Positions 53,027-62,255 of a DNA stretch of 64,000 bases are shown one piece after another. A program made the position numbers and the translations under genes. The notes beneath the pieces were generated by a model. The model was not told where the DNA came from. It did no database searches and was given only the letters and a program-made list of their open reading frames with translations. Each line of letters opens with the position of its first letter. The stretch's first letter is position 1. Location of the stretch: assembly GCF_963668475.1 (NCBI RefSeq), contig NZ_OY764544.1, positions 3,343,986 to 3,407,985 of the forward strand, read 5' to 3'. The stretch is from an uncultured Methanospirillum sp. (GTDB lineage: Archaea > Halobacteriota > Methanomicrobia > Methanomicrobiales > Methanospirillaceae).

Positions 53027-53256
53027 AGTAGTAACATGGTTTCCCCGCCATCTCATTAATCTTCGGATTGGACAGCAGGGAAAGAACATGGTGCTGATAT
53101 TCACATCATAGGCCAGGAACAATGATCCGTGCCCTGGGTTACCGGTAATATGTGATTTTTTGGTTGTTTTCAGGAATCGGGGTAGTAGGATTCTTGTTGG
53201 TATGCACCAGGTTTTCGCTGTTCATCGACAGACTCTTGCCCCAACCTGCCAGTGGT

Positions 53257-53610
53257 CTAATCCTGCAGTCTGATAATATATCCTTCAATTCCGGTAAGTG
53301 TCAAAGGCGAGGTAAAAATGCCCTTGCCGATCACGATCCCTTCAACAATAGCCTGATCCTTGGTGAGCAGGTTGCATGAGACTGCAAACGATCCCTGTCT
53401 GTTGATCCCATCCTGGATCTGGCTTCTTACCTCTTCCCTGCAGACCTGCTGAATCAGGTCAGGCAGACTGACAAGCCCGGTCTCGACGAGATCGGTCGGT
53501 GCGTATCCGGTAACCCGTTTTGATCCCTCATCGACATGCTCAAACCCAAGTGCCGCATCTGCCCGGCACCGGAAAGCCATCGCGGTGATCTTCCTGTTCT
53601 GACGGTTCAT
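53257..53610 (-). CDS. Stand-alone PAS domain protein
   Basis: 117 residues that make a single PAS fold: FRCRADAALGFEHVDEGSKRVTGY, then VSLPDLIQQVCREEVRSQI, GSFAVSCNLLTKD and a closing GIEGYIIRLQD. No output domain is joined, so it probably regulates another protein by binding. It is divergent from the MFS exporter gene across about 127 bases. Confidence 0.75.
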   Translation of the reverse strand: MNRQNRKITAMAFRCRADAALGFEHVDEGSKRVTGYAPTDLVETGLVSLPDLIQQVCREEVRSQIQDGINRQGSFAVSCNLLTKDQAIVEGIVIGKGIFTSPLTLTGIEGYIIRLQD

Positions 53611-53737
53611 AATATCATTCAGAAGGCTTACCTTCCGGGAGCAATCACTATACAGAGAGATGGGGACAAGAAAGGTAAAGCCTTATGGAATTGATCCCGG
53701 ATTGCCGGAAGTACCCGGCTTACATGAGGGTCTGACC

Positions 53738-55141
53738 ATGCTTCCTTACCGGAGAAGGGTCTTTCTCGTCCCGGTTCTGGCGTTGATCGTTCTGGTGGTG
53801 ATGTCAGGCGAGGCAATGCTCACTGCCGCCCTTCCCCAGATAGCCCATGAACTCGCTGCACCCGGTGTCTTCAGTTCATGGGTTCTTCCTATGGTTCTGC
53901 TCGTCGGCGCAGCAGGAGCCCCGTTCATCGGGACTGCCGGAGACCGGTTTGGCAGACGCAGACTCCTCATCCTCTCTCTGGCGATCTATCTTACCGGCCT
54001 CCTTCTAGGGCTCATTGCAGATCAGATCGTCGTGCTTCTCTTCTCACGTGCGTTGCAGGGGATTGGGATCGCCTGTTTCCCGCTGGCGTATGCCCTTGTA
54101 CGCGACAACCTTCCCGAGCGTGAGTCAGATGTCGGTATCGGTATCCTGAGTGCGATGTACGGTGCAGGTATGTTTCTCGGTGTCATCTTCGGCTCGTTTA
54201 TGACCGAGCTCTTCTCATGGCGGATGACCTACCTTGCCCTCATTCCTGCGACAATTCTGCTGATCCTCCTCACGGTCAGGTTCATTCCCGGTTCGCATCA
54301 CAAGCAGTCTGACGAGGGTCACGGCCTTGACTGGGGCGGTTTTCTCACCCTTCTCTCTTCGCTGTTCCTCGGTCTCATATCCCTCTCTCTTCCAGAAGGG
54401 GAGAGTGAATCTCTTCTCCGTGTGATCTGCGCAATCCTGGCACTGGGCTTTGCAGTTGTATTCCTGTCCATAGAACTCAGGATCAAAAAACCCTTGGTTG
54501 ACATCAGAATGGCAGCGCAGCGCCCTGCCCTCATCCTGCTTGGAATCGGAACGCTGACATTATTCCTGTTTATGATGCTTCTTCAGGAGATGCCGTTTCT
54601 GATACAGTCATCAACCGGCCTTGGGTTGAGTGCGGCTTTTGTCGGAATTGTTCTGATGCCTGGCACCCTGTCAGATATGATCTCAGGCCCGCTCACCGGA
54701 AGACTCGTCCTCTCCCGTGGTGTCCGCCCGGCATGCCTGCTTGGATCGATCCTCTTACTGTCTGCATCAGGCCTCCTTCTGGCAGGTATCCCTTCGTTGC
54801 CAGTTCTGGCCGTTGTCTGGATGCTCTTCTCTGCAGGAATGTCGGTGACCACAACGGCGTGCATCATCGCGTACATCGGATTCTTTCCACCCTCCCGCAC
54901 AGCCGAAGCGACCGGGCTTGTCCAGAGTGTCCAGACCATCGGGGCAATGATAGGGCCCGTCTTCACCGGAGTGGTTCTGGCAGAAGCAACGATCTCCTCT
55001 GTCAGGAATGGATCGGTATGGACCGAACCGGCCTCGTTTACATTCACGCACCTGCATGGGGCTGCTCTCCTGCTGAGTCTTCTGATCCTCTTCTGCTCAT
55101 CACTGATCAGGACCGGGCAGAAGAGTGACCCTTCATGCTGA
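53738..55141 (+). CDS. MFS drug-type exporter, 14-helix (DHA2-like)
   Basis: 467 residues from ATG 53738 (GAGGG eight bases upstream); an ATG at 53660 gives an extra tail that is not family-like. About 14 hydrophobic helices can be counted, with MFS motif A as GTAGDRFGRRRLL between helices 2 and 3 and a motif C-like stretch in helix 5 (GIGILSAMYGAGMFLGVIFG). The pattern fits proton-driven exporters of the DHA2 group; the cargo is unknown. No regulator lies beside it except the divergent PAS protein. Confidence 0.88.
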   Translation: MLPYRRRVFLVPVLALIVLVVMSGEAMLTAALPQIAHELAAPGVFSSWVLPMVLLVGAAGAPFIGTAGDRFGRRRLLILSLAIYLTGLLLGLIADQIVVLLFSRALQGIGIACFPLAYALVRDNLPERESDVGIGILSAMYGAGMFLGVIFGSFMTELFSWRMTYLALIPATILLILLTVRFIPGSHHKQSDEGHGLDWGGFLTLLSSLFLGLISLSLPEGESESLLRVICAILALGFAVVFLSIELRIKKPLVDIRMAAQRPALILLGIGTLTLFLFMMLLQEMPFLIQSSTGLGLSAAFVGIVLMPGTLSDMISGPLTGRLVLSRGVRPACLLGSILLLSASGLLLAGIPSLPVLAVVWMLFSAGMSVTTTACIIAYIGFFPPSRTAEATGLVQSVQTIGAMIGPVFTGVVLAEATISSVRNGSVWTEPASFTFTHLHGAALLLSLLILFCSSLIRTGQKSDPSC

Positions 55142-55219
55142 AGGCCAGCAACATGACCGGGTGCCAGTAACTGCGCCTCTCTATGACTGATATCAGGGTG
55201 CAGGACAGATCAGATACAG

Positions 55220-55429
55220 ATGACTTCTGAAAAACTCTGTCCGTTTGATAAGCAGCCCTGCATCAGGGATGCCTGTGCTGTCTGGTCATCAGACAAAGGG
55301 CTGTGTGCCTTTGCCCTCATTCCTGCTGCATTATCCGGTGTGAAACCAGCTCCGCGGTCAGACGAAAAAAGGGAACGATCCGCATCATCCGGTCTTTCAG
55401 GGCGGTTCAAGGACCCGCTCTTTGATTAA
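55220..55429 (+). CDS. Small cysteine-rich protein of unknown function
   Basis: 69 residues. The N-terminal half has five closely spaced Cys (CPFDKQPCIRDACAVW...GLCAFA), suggesting a small metal site; the tail is charged and likely unfolded. I recall similar CPFxxxxCI.xxCxxW motifs in short methanogen proteins but cannot name a function. It lies 78 bases after the MFS gene and is convergent with pyruvate kinase. Confidence 0.6.
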   Translation: MTSEKLCPFDKQPCIRDACAVWSSDKGLCAFALIPAALSGVKPAPRSDEKRERSASSGLSGRFKDPLFD

Positions 55430-55450
55430 AGATCCGGGCTCTGGCCGGGA

Positions 55451-56902
55451 TTATGGCACGTTCTGAACCTTGATCATGTTGGTTCTGCCCTGTACTCCGG
55501 CAAAGTTACCTGCGATGATGATGAGCCTGTCTCCTGATCTGATCAGTTCCTTCTCCTTTGCCAGGTCAAGAGCGATATAGAAGAGTTCATCAGCGGTATG
55601 GATAGGCGTGTGAATGCAGGGGATCACGCCCCACCGAATCAGCAGCCGTCGAGCGATCTGCTCATCAGGCGTGATAGCAAGGATAGGGGTTCCCGGTCTG
55701 CATCGCGATACCCGTTCTGCAGTGATCCCTGATCTTGTGAATGCCACAATAGCCCTACTCTCAAGTTCGTTTGCAAGGTAACAGGCACTGTAACTGATGA
55801 TCCCTGACGGCCCTGTCTCATGCCACAGTCTTCTCTCGTCAAGGATCTGACGATATGGGAGGTGCCGCTCGGTCTCACATGCGATCTCTGCCATCATCTC
55901 TACAGCCCGAGCGGGGCCCTTCCCGATCGAGGTCTCAGCAGAGAGCATGGTTGCATCGGTACCGTCTGCGATAGCGTTTGCAACATCGGTCACCTCAGCC
56001 CTTGTCGGCCTTCCATGCTCAACCATCGATTCAAGCATCTCTGTCGCGGTAATTACCGGTTTTCCTGCCTTGTTGCAGGACCTGATGATCTCTTTCTGAA
56101 CGTAGGGCACACAGGCGATCGGGAGTTCGACACCCAGGTCTCCCCGGGCAACCATGATCCCATCTGCCGCTTCCAGGATCTCGTCAAAGAGATCAACTGC
56201 ATCCTTTGTCTCGATCTTTGCAACCAGTGGAATCCCGACCTGTTTTTCTGAGAGGAATGATCGAACATTTGCGATATCTGCTGCCGATCCAACGAAAGAG
56301 AGTGCAATAAAGTCGGGATTCAGGTTGGCAGCAAAGTCGAGGTTCCGGATAAGTTCTTCGTTGGCATACGGGATATCTGGTCTGCGACCCGGGATGACCA
56401 CGCCTGCGCCGGTCCGGATCGAACCACCTGACACCACTTCCGCCTCTATCGTCTTCCCAACGCAGGTGACCCTGAGAAGAACTGCTCCGTCAGCAAGAAG
56501 GATCGCATCTCCTTCGCAGACAGTCGGGATGTATGAGGCTGGTCCGATCCCGATCTCGCCCTCGTGAGGATCAGCAGAGAGGATCACCTTCTCATGAGGA
56601 AGAAACGATCCGTCACCTACCGGAAGGGATCGCACCCTGAGTTTCGGCCCTGGCACGTCGATCATCACCGCGACCTGTCTGCCCAGTTCCCTGGCCGCTA
56701 GCCTGATCATGGAAACAATCTCCTCGTGCTCTTCCAGGGTTCCATGGGAGAGGTTGAGCCGTGCTATATCCATCCCGGCGCGGATCATATCTCCTATTGT
56801 ACCGATATCAGAAGAGGCAGGCCCGATTGTGGCGATGATCCGGGTCAGCCTGACACCGGGGCCTGACGGAGAGGTGGTCCCTGTATGTATCCCGCTCATC
56901 AT
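55451..56902 (-). CDS. pyk: Pyruvate kinase
   Basis: About 483 residues from ATG 56902 (ATG 56899 is adjacent; GAGG lies upstream). The longer open frame to 57061 would run into the divergent dtxR-like gene and is rejected. Pyruvate kinase (EC 2.7.1.40) makes pyruvate and ATP from PEP. Visible: TRIIATIGPASSD, ARLNLSHGTLEEH, domain B, DFIALSFVGSAADIANV, the active-site block MVARGDLGVELP, KAGKPVITATEMLESM and AETSIGKGP. The C-terminal regulatory domain is present. It is divergent from the iron regulator. Confidence 0.95.
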   Translation of the reverse strand: MMSGIHTGTTSPSGPGVRLTRIIATIGPASSDIGTIGDMIRAGMDIARLNLSHGTLEEHEEIVSMIRLAARELGRQVAVMIDVPGPKLRVRSLPVGDGSFLPHEKVILSADPHEGEIGIGPASYIPTVCEGDAILLADGAVLLRVTCVGKTIEAEVVSGGSIRTGAGVVIPGRRPDIPYANEELIRNLDFAANLNPDFIALSFVGSAADIANVRSFLSEKQVGIPLVAKIETKDAVDLFDEILEAADGIMVARGDLGVELPIACVPYVQKEIIRSCNKAGKPVITATEMLESMVEHGRPTRAEVTDVANAIADGTDATMLSAETSIGKGPARAVEMMAEIACETERHLPYRQILDERRLWHETGPSGIISYSACYLANELESRAIVAFTRSGITAERVSRCRPGTPILAITPDEQIARRLLIRWGVIPCIHTPIHTADELFYIALDLAKEKELIRSGDRLIIIAGNFAGVQGRTNMIKVQNVP

Positions 56903-57002
56903 ATCTGTACATCCTCGTCTTTCTATATAGTCCGGATCAGTCAGCCCCTGAAAACATGCCTTGTTCGATCTGATTAAAACCCGGCAATGATAACCATGAT
57001 GC

Positions 57003-57620
57003 ATGGATCCGGCAGAGCGTGAAGATCTTCTTCTTGCAGTCTCCCGTCTGGAGTCACGCAATGGTAGAAGCCCTGACGCTGCAGAGATAGCCGGACTTGT
57101 GGAGCGGGATCTCCGTGAAGTTCAGGATGCTCTGGGTGAGATCGCAGCATCCGGAGAACTCGTTATTGATGCAGGAAGCCTTGTCCATCTGACCACCTCC
57201 GGTGCTGCAGCTGCACAGGCAGTGATGAAGAAGCACAAGGTGCTTGAGACGTTCTTTGAAGAGATGCTTGGCATGGATCGTAGCACTGCCCACAAACAGG
57301 CATGCACCCTTGAACATCATGCATCAGAAGAGACGATCAGCCGTCTCAATAGCTTCATCGGTTCAGATCCATCCTCCCTGAACTCACAGGGGTCAGTCTG
57401 TCACATCCTTGCCGAGTGCCATGAAGGTGAACGGGTCTGTATCGAGGCGGTAAAAGAGGGCAGACGGGCCGAACGGCTTGCAGATCTCGGACTTATCCCT
57501 GGTGAAGAGGTGACCATTCTCCGCCGTATGGCAAAGACGGTACTTATCCAGGTGAAAGGCTGCAATATTGCCATCAGCGCTGATATTGCACGGCTGATTC
57601 TTGTCGGTGCCTGCAGATGA
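57003..57620 (+). CDS. DtxR-type metal regulator fused to FeoA
   Basis: 205 residues. The N-terminal winged helix and dimer domain of DtxR/MntR-type iron or manganese regulators (VMKKHKVLETFFEEMLGM, ACTLEHHASEETISRL) are followed by a FeoA SH3-like domain (about 128-205, LADLGLIPGEEVTILRRM...GCNIAISADIARLI). The SH3 end of DtxR and FeoA are related, so this may be a normal DtxR-FeoA chain. The stop overlaps the FeoB start by four bases (ATGA), so regulator and transporter are translated together. Autoregulation by Fe2+ is likely; no operator was recognised. Confidence 0.9.
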   Translation: MDPAEREDLLLAVSRLESRNGRSPDAAEIAGLVERDLREVQDALGEIAASGELVIDAGSLVHLTTSGAAAAQAVMKKHKVLETFFEEMLGMDRSTAHKQACTLEHHASEETISRLNSFIGSDPSSLNSQGSVCHILAECHEGERVCIEAVKEGRRAERLADLGLIPGEEVTILRRMAKTVLIQVKGCNIAISADIARLILVGACR

Positions 57621-59467
57621 AGATCGGGCTTATTGGGAATCCGAACGTTGGCAAATCGCTCATCTTCTCCCAACTTACCGGTGTAGGCGTAGAGATCAGC
57701 AATTATCCTGGTACTACCGTTGATCTCTGCACCGGCACGGTCTGTCATGAACGAAGGCAGATCGAGGTGGTAGATCTTCCTGGTATCTACTCACTTGACG
57801 GGGCAAACTCGGAAGAAGAGCTCGTCAGGGATACCGTTGTTACCCATGCCTTCGACGTGTATGCAGTCATTCTTGATGCGACCCACCTAGAACGCAATCT
57901 GTACCTACTTCTCCAGCTGCTTGAGTTCAACCTGCCGGTCATTGTGATCCTCAATATCGTGGATGAGGCAGCGAAAGCAGGGATCACAATCGATATCGAA
58001 AAACTCTCATCCCTGATCGGTGTTCCGGTCATCCCGACTGCAGCATCACTCGGACGGAACATCGATCAGATCATTCCGCTTGCAACGAAGCATGCAAAGA
58101 CCGGGACATATCCGGTCCAGTATGATCTTCATATCGAGGCAGCAGTCCGGAGCCTGCAGCGTCTTGCCAGTACCGGCCGTGCAGAAGCCATCCTCGCCCT
58201 TCAGGGGATCGGCAGCGATCCGGTGCTGATGGATGCAGCAGCCACGATAGTTCCTGAGATCATCGATGAGCACCGGATGTCTGTTCATCAGCTGATTGCA
58301 GCGAACCGCCATCATGCAGCCTCCCGGATCGCTACAGCGGTAGTGACCACAAACACCCCCGGACTCTTCTCTGACCCTGATCAGTACCTGACAAGAGTAT
58401 TTCCCGGCATCCCGATCATGCTCGTCTTTCTCGCCTCGATGCTGACGATCGTCTTTGTGATCGGGTCGTACATGGAAGAGATCATCGTCGATATCTTTGA
58501 GTTCCTGATGGTAAGCCCGATCAGGACAGCAGGCTTCGATCCTCTGGTATCTGAAGTACTGCTGTCACTCGCGATTGCGATCCAGGCCGGACTCGGTGTC
58601 GCCTTCCCGTATGTCTTCACGTTCTACCTGTTGATCTCACTGGTTGAAGACTCGGGATACATGACCAGGATCGCGTTCCTCTCCGACCGCGTGATGCACC
58701 GGTTTGGGCTGCACGGTCAGGCTATCATTCCAATGGTCCTCGGTCTCGGGTGCAATGTGCCTGCCATCATGGGAATCCGCCAGCTCGGCACCAGGCGGGA
58801 GAGGACAATAGCAGCAGTGCTGATCACCATGGTTCCCTGCTCTGCCAGGACTGTTATTATTGCAGGAATCGTTGCAGCCTTCATCGGCATTGCAGCTGCC
58901 CTCTCCCTCTATCTCATCGTCTTTGTGCTGATTGTCATAACCGGTGTCCTCCTCTCACGAATAACACCTGGAAACCCGCTTGGCATGGTCCTTGAGCTCC
59001 CCCCGCTTCGCACTCCCCGGCTGCATCAGGTGATCACACGATCCTGGCTGCACATCAGGGAGTTTCTTGTTATTGCGATGCCTCTTCTGATGGTCAGCAG
59101 TGTAATCCTCGGGCTTGCCGGGTATTACGGGATCACAACCCTCTTTCAGAATGCGGTCGCCCCGTTCATGGAGAATGTGCTCGGTCTTCCCGGATTTGCT
59201 TCAACTGCCCTGCTCTTTGGCATTCTTCGCAAAGAGATGGCTTTTGAGACCCTCATCGTTCTCGCAGGCACAGCAGATCTTCCATTGGTGCTGACCTCGC
59301 TTCAACTCTATATCTTCGCCCTTGTCAGCACCCTCTTTGTCCCGTGTATCTCGACCATCGCAGTTCTTTCGAGGGAGATGGGATGGAAGACTGCCATGAT
59401 CATCGCCTGTTACACCCTTCTCCTGGGGCTTGGAGCAGGAGCAGTGCTTCATCTGGTTGCTGTCTGA
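57617..59467 (+). CDS. feoB: Ferrous iron transporter FeoB
   Basis: 616 residues: an N-terminal G domain with G1 GNPNVGKS, G2 ISNYPGTTVD, G3 VDLPGIYSLDG and G4 LNIVDEA, then the helical domain and a membrane part of about ten helices. Two Gate/core signatures are visible (LGCNVPAIMGIRQL; GILRKEMAFETLI). It imports Fe2+ across the membrane with GTP. At about 616 residues it is shorter than bacterial FeoB (~770) and typical for archaea. It overlaps the DtxR-FeoA gene. Confidence 0.96.
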   Translation: MKIGLIGNPNVGKSLIFSQLTGVGVEISNYPGTTVDLCTGTVCHERRQIEVVDLPGIYSLDGANSEEELVRDTVVTHAFDVYAVILDATHLERNLYLLLQLLEFNLPVIVILNIVDEAAKAGITIDIEKLSSLIGVPVIPTAASLGRNIDQIIPLATKHAKTGTYPVQYDLHIEAAVRSLQRLASTGRAEAILALQGIGSDPVLMDAAATIVPEIIDEHRMSVHQLIAANRHHAASRIATAVVTTNTPGLFSDPDQYLTRVFPGIPIMLVFLASMLTIVFVIGSYMEEIIVDIFEFLMVSPIRTAGFDPLVSEVLLSLAIAIQAGLGVAFPYVFTFYLLISLVEDSGYMTRIAFLSDRVMHRFGLHGQAIIPMVLGLGCNVPAIMGIRQLGTRRERTIAAVLITMVPCSARTVIIAGIVAAFIGIAAALSLYLIVFVLIVITGVLLSRITPGNPLGMVLELPPLRTPRLHQVITRSWLHIREFLVIAMPLLMVSSVILGLAGYYGITTLFQNAVAPFMENVLGLPGFASTALLFGILRKEMAFETLIVLAGTADLPLVLTSLQLYIFALVSTLFVPCISTIAVLSREMGWKTAMIIACYTLLLGLGAGAVLHLVAV

Positions 59468-59550
59468 TTCAGGTCCTTCCTCTTTTAAAGGCCCGCGAAA
59501 TGATGCATCCAGAACGGTGAAGATAAGAGTTCCTCTCTCCCACTCATTGC

Positions 59551-60972
59551 ATGGATGAGTGGGCATGCATCGTGGGTGGGCGTGAGCGGAAGACTGATGA
59601 CCGGTACGTGATCAGAAATCCTTTTTCAGGAAATTCAATAGGTCAGGTATGCCGATGCAGCGGTGCAGATATAGAAGATTCGCTGCAGGCAGCAACGGCA
59701 GGTGCAGCAGAGACTGCCCTGCTTCCTGCCCACCGGCGCGCTGCGATCCTCCGCCGTCTTGCCGAGCTGATGACAACTCATCGCGAGGAGTTTGTCAGCC
59801 TCCTCATCGCTGAAGGAGGAAAACCACGCAGGAACGCTGAAGGTGAGACTGCCAGGGCGATTGAGACTATTCTGATATCGGCAGAGGAGTCTGTGCGGAT
59901 CGGCGGTGAGGTGATCCCCCTGGACCGGACAGTGCCGGGTGAAGGATGTGTAGGAATTGTCCAGCGTTTTCCTGTCGGGGTTGTTCTTGGGATAACGCCG
60001 TTTAATTTCCCGCTGAACCTTGCCTGTCACAAGCTTGGCCCGGCAGTTGCGTCAGGCAATGCTATCATTCTAAAGCCTGCCTCTGCAACCCCGTTCTCGT
60101 CACTTCTGCTCGGTCGGTTGCTGCTTGAGGCTGGATATCCTCCATCTGCGGTAAGTGTTCTGGTATGCAGGCCGGATGATGCCGAAGTTCTCGCAACAGA
60201 CCCGCGTATCGGGTGTGTATCATTTACCGGTTCTCCTGACGTCGGCTGGCGTCTGCGATCCCGTGCCTCATGCGGGAAGGTGACACTCGAACTCGGGGGA
60301 AACGGTGCAGTCATTGTGCATGAGGACTCTGACCTCTCCCGTGCTGCTTTCCGGATCATTGAAGGTGGATTCTCCCAGGCCGGTCAGGTCTGCATCTCGG
60401 TTCAGAGGGTATTTGTGCACCGGCTGGTGTATGAGCCCCTGCTTGCCAGGCTTTGCGAACTGGCTGACGCTCTGGTTATTGGCGATCCTGCAGATCCGAA
60501 GACCGACGTGGGGCCGATGATTTCAGAGGAAGCGGCTCAGCACGCGTTGAAACGAATCAACGACGCCTGCACAGCAGGAGCAACCCTTGTCAGGGGTGGC
60601 ACCCTGACCGGGTCCCTCCTGCAGCCGGCAATCCTGACCGGCACATCAGGCGGTATGGATGTGAACTGCAGGGAGGTCTTTGCACCGATCATCACGGTCA
60701 CTCCGTATGACCGCTTTGAAGAGGCAGTTGATGCGGTCAATGACTCGGTATACGGGCTTCAGGCCGGAGTATTTACCCGGGATCTTTCTAGGGCCAGGTA
60801 TGCGTTCTCCCGCCTTGCGGTCGGCACCGTCATCATCGGGGATATCCCAACCTTCAGAGTTGACATGATGCCATACGGCGGGGTGAAACGCTCGGGATGC
60901 GGACGGGAAGGTCCCAGGTATGCAATTGAGGAGATGACCGATGCCAGAATGATGGTGATCAGGGATCTCTGA
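59551..60972 (+). CDS. NAD(P)-dependent aldehyde dehydrogenase
   Basis: 473 residues of the ALDH family. Visible: GITPFNFPLNLACHKLGPA, the cofactor loop VSFTGSPDVGWRL, general base Glu247 in LELGGN, catalytic Cys281 in GQVCIS, and EVFAPIITV near the end. Overall look is close to the archaeal lactaldehyde/glyceraldehyde dehydrogenases, including CofA of coenzyme F420 synthesis, but the specificity cannot be set from sequence alone. It is a single gene, 83 bases after FeoB. Confidence 0.88.
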   Translation: MDEWACIVGGRERKTDDRYVIRNPFSGNSIGQVCRCSGADIEDSLQAATAGAAETALLPAHRRAAILRRLAELMTTHREEFVSLLIAEGGKPRRNAEGETARAIETILISAEESVRIGGEVIPLDRTVPGEGCVGIVQRFPVGVVLGITPFNFPLNLACHKLGPAVASGNAIILKPASATPFSSLLLGRLLLEAGYPPSAVSVLVCRPDDAEVLATDPRIGCVSFTGSPDVGWRLRSRASCGKVTLELGGNGAVIVHEDSDLSRAAFRIIEGGFSQAGQVCISVQRVFVHRLVYEPLLARLCELADALVIGDPADPKTDVGPMISEEAAQHALKRINDACTAGATLVRGGTLTGSLLQPAILTGTSGGMDVNCREVFAPIITVTPYDRFEEAVDAVNDSVYGLQAGVFTRDLSRARYAFSRLAVGTVIIGDIPTFRVDMMPYGGVKRSGCGREGPRYAIEEMTDARMMVIRDL

Positions 60973-61162
60973 TCAACGGTGTCATTTATTAGTGCCCTGA
61001 ATTATCAGGTGTTTATACATCCCGGGTCTGAAGCTCCGATCAGAGAACATAAATGCCGGAATTGTACAACCTACTATCAACGGACGTCTGTTTCCGGAAT
61101 CAACTCATTGAGACGAGAAGGATACTGGATTTAGTCGGTCTAAATTATAAACCCGGGGTCGT

Positions 61163-62200
61163 ATGAAGCTGGAGAGAAATAGCATTATCGCGATCGTGTT
61201 CGGAGTAACTCTTGCGATCCTTCTCCTGTTCAATCTTGTGACCTCAGGATTCAAACTTGATCTGAAGGGAGTCCTGGTCTCTATATATTTTGCTGTCTGG
61301 GCCGGGGCGGTTACATTTGTGCTTTTCACCTTTATCCTCCCGTTTATAAAGACGAGAAAGGAAGAGGGGAAGAAGGCAAAGGGTGGCACTACATCCGGGG
61401 CTACACCGGTCCCGTTCAAATCCCCGAGATCCGGGCTCCCGGTACGCGAACGGATCACCGCATATGTTACCGAGCGAAGGCGTGAAGACGGGCTTCCCGC
61501 TCCTGAACCACTCCGCCCTGCACGCCCGGCCTCCGGGACAGTTGTTACCGCCGCAGCGGCCGGGGCTGCAGCTGCTGGCATGGCAGTATCTGCTGCAGCC
61601 TCTGCCCCTGAAGTCTCTGGTTCAGACAGCGGAGAGATGGGAGATCTTCCGCTCCCTGACGACTTCGGCTCTGTTGAATCAGAAGGCGACGCTGGTGAAC
61701 TCCCGGGTCTTGACGATGACCTGGGAGGATTTGACGACTTTGGAGGCGGAGATGAGTTTGGCGGAGGCGACGAGATGCCGCCGGACTTTGGGGACGATAA
61801 CTCCGGTCTCCTTGGAGATGACGGGGGTGCGGCGATGGCAGCGCCATCAGAGTCGGCAGAGGCTCCTGCAGAGTCACTTTCAGATGGAGGCCTCCCCGGG
61901 TTTGACGGTGACCTTGAATCCGATATAGGAGAGTCTGATATCATGGGCGATGATTCGATGATGGATCTCTCCGGTGATGATCTCCTGGTCATGGATGAAG
62001 AGCCCTCATCGGCCCCGGCAGAAGAGTCCGGGGGATCTGGTGGTGGTCTCTCCGAAGCAGGGCTTCCTGATCTCGATGACAGCCTCTCGCTTGAACCTGA
62101 CATGATGGACAACGATCTATCCGGTGGCGACGAGGACTTTGGCGATATCGAATTCATGGATCTCGAACCTGAAGAGCCGAAGAAGCCTTCGAAGAAATAA
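61163..62200 (+). CDS. Membrane protein with acidic Gly/Asp-rich tail, unknown function
   Basis: 345 residues. Two N-terminal membrane helices (IIAIVFGVTLAILLLFNLV and LVSIYFAVWAGAVTFVLFTFI) are followed by a basic stretch (KTRKEEGKKAKGG), an Ala-rich segment, and about 180 residues very rich in Asp, Gly, Ser and Glu with recurring LPD/LPGLDDD and FDDFGGGDEFGGG phrases. It ends in a basic KKPSKK. I recognise no domain. The tail is likely disordered and, from the basic stretch after helix 2, probably faces the cytoplasm. A role as a soft scaffold is only speculation. Confidence 0.65.
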   Translation: MKLERNSIIAIVFGVTLAILLLFNLVTSGFKLDLKGVLVSIYFAVWAGAVTFVLFTFILPFIKTRKEEGKKAKGGTTSGATPVPFKSPRSGLPVRERITAYVTERRREDGLPAPEPLRPARPASGTVVTAAAAGAAAAGMAVSAAASAPEVSGSDSGEMGDLPLPDDFGSVESEGDAGELPGLDDDLGGFDDFGGGDEFGGGDEMPPDFGDDNSGLLGDDGGAAMAAPSESAEAPAESLSDGGLPGFDGDLESDIGESDIMGDDSMMDLSGDDLLVMDEEPSSAPAEESGGSGGGLSEAGLPDLDDSLSLEPDMMDNDLSGGDEDFGDIEFMDLEPEEPKKPSKK

Positions 62201-62255
62201 CCCTTTTTCGATCAGAAACCATCTAAATACCTGGTGGCAAGAGTACTGATTACAT

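Noticed and set aside
53152..53379. 75-codon + strand frame with a hydrophobic start next to the PAS protein
   Set aside because: Mostly antisense to the PAS gene; only the first ~30 residues look membrane-like and no ribosome site supports it.
61105..62157. 350-codon minus-strand frame opposite the acidic membrane protein
   Set aside because: It is longer than its sense partner, but consists of Ser/Pro-rich low complexity complementary to Asp/Gly codons; the sense frame has two clean membrane helices and a sensible start.
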